Of a DNA stretch of 5,941 nucleotides, positions 5,417 through 5,941 are shown piece after piece. The notes below the pieces were generated by a model. That model did no database searches and was not told the origin of the DNA. It saw only the letters and a program-made list of their open reading frames with translations. Within the stretch, counting starts at the first letter, position 1. Each line of letters starts with the position of its first letter. The stretch is from Candidatus Giovannonibacteria bacterium RIFCSPLOWO2_01_FULL_46_13 (GTDB lineage Bacteria > Patescibacteriota > Minisyncoccia > JACPKW01 > UBA11713), in contig MFIE01000005.1 in NCBI GenBank assembly GCA_001778785.1, positions 12,995 to 18,935 of the forward strand. The letters are read 5' to 3'. A program made the translations under genes and the position numbers.

Positions 5417-5941
5417 ATGCGAGACATTATCCACACGGCATTTGGCAAGTTTCTGTCCGTTATTTTCCCGGATAACTGTATCGGGTGCGGAAAAGAAGGG
5501 CAAGTCTTCTGCCAAAACTGCGTTGTTAAGACAAAAAAGCAAACCCGCACAAAAGCTTCGGTCCTTTTCCTTGATAAACTTTATTATTGGGGCATTTACG
5601 AAAATAAAACCCTAAGCCGAGCGCTCCGGCGCTTTAAATACCAAGGTATACAGGGCTTATCCGAGCCGTTTTCTGATATTTTAAAAGATTTAATAACTCC
5701 ACACCTGTCCTATTTTGGCAGCGAAACGCTGATCGTCCCTATCCCCGCCCACATCAACCGAAAAAGAGGACGCGGGTACAACCAGGCGGAACTCTTGGCG
5801 GTAAAACTGTCCGAGAAAGTTCCGATTCCGCTTGCGCCAGATATTTTGGTTAAATCTAAAAACACGCAATCGCAGACTTCCCTCTCCGGCGTCGAACGAA
5901 TTTTCAATGTCAAAAATTCTTTTTCTGTGGCGCGTCCCGAG
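5417..5941 (+). CDS. comF: ComF family competence/phosphoribosyltransferase-like protein (3' end cut by window edge)
   Basis: The first 175 residues of a ComF protein are visible. A four-cysteine zinc finger, CIGC (21-24) and CQNC (32-35), follows the short helix ending FPDN. Then come ALRRFKYQG (69-77), the signature VPIPAHINRKRGRGYNQAELLA (107-128), and the downstream motif with TQSQTSLSGVERIFNVKNSF (150-169). Family members are about 210-240 aa, so the PRPP-binding loop (VLLVDDxxTTG type) lies beyond the window edge. In Bacillus and Haemophilus, ComF homologues are needed for transformation and act in the cytoplasm on incoming single-stranded DNA. The ATG at 5417 gives the normal N-terminus; no Shine-Dalgarno precedes it, and the mRNA may be nearly leaderless. 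It is divergent from the pilus operon across only 35 bp, which suggests shared regulation and a role with the pilus in DNA uptake (inference). Confidence 0.95.
   Translation, partial: MRDIIHTAFGKFLSVIFPDNCIGCGKEGQVFCQNCVVKTKKQTRTKASVLFLDKLYYWGIYENKTLSRALRRFKYQGIQGLSEPFSDILKDLITPHLSYFGSETLIVPIPAHINRKRGRGYNQAELLAVKLSEKVPIPLAPDILVKSKNTQSQTSLSGVERIFNVKNSFSVARPE

Noticed and set aside
5344..5550. Minus-strand open frame of 68 codons crossing the spacer and comF
   Set aside because: It reads against the ComF zinc finger and signature region, and its 3' part overlaps pilM in another frame. Only its short last segment is noted, as an upstream ORF.
1..5941. CRISPR array, insertion sequence, tRNA or rRNA gene, riboswitch
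   Set aside because: No direct repeat array, transposase motif, terminal inverted repeats or structured RNA were found; coding sequence covers nearly every base.

Overview
The window looks like a compact bacterial chromosome segment, most likely from a Patescibacteria/CPR member (Parcubacteria-like). This is inferred from the minimal pilM-pilN-pilO cluster with no secretin gene in view, the CPR-flavoured PilT and PilB variants, the tight gene packing and the weak Shine-Dalgarno signals. No marker gene is present to prove it. TGA is used as a stop, in two cases exactly at ATGA junctions, so this is genetic code 11 and not the TGA-recoded CPR lineages.

Positions 1-5381 carry one tightly packed minus-strand operon for a type IV pilus machine, read from right to left. 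The order is pilM (5381-4257), pilN (4241-3693), pilO (3696-3142), a 100-aa one-TM protein that may be a reduced PilP (3145-2843), pilB extension ATPase (2839-1115), a stand-alone CheY-like receiver (1115-729) and the first 244 codons of pilT retraction ATPase (732-1, cut by the window edge). Four of the six junctions overlap by 1-4 nt and the other two are gaps of 3 and 15 nt, so transcription and translation are probably coupled.

A 35-bp AT-rich divergent spacer (5382-5416) separates pilM from a plus-strand comF (5417 to the window end, truncated). ComF is a competence-associated phosphoribosyltransferase-like protein. The spacer holds a perfect 9-bp inverted repeat and is the only plausible promoter region visible.

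Functionally, PilM would sit in the cytoplasm and bind PilN. PilN and PilO would form the membrane alignment complex, with the small TM protein as a possible third partner. PilB would drive pilus extension and PilT retraction, and the receiver encoded between them could regulate the switch. Divergent comF suggests, but does not prove, that the pilus takes part in DNA uptake. There is no gene-free stretch over 300 bases, and I saw no RNA genes, mobile elements or CRISPR arrays. Most of the window is ordinary for its family. The points worth a second look are the reduced PilP-like protein, the embedded receiver, the half-lost zinc motif of PilB and the divergent spacer.
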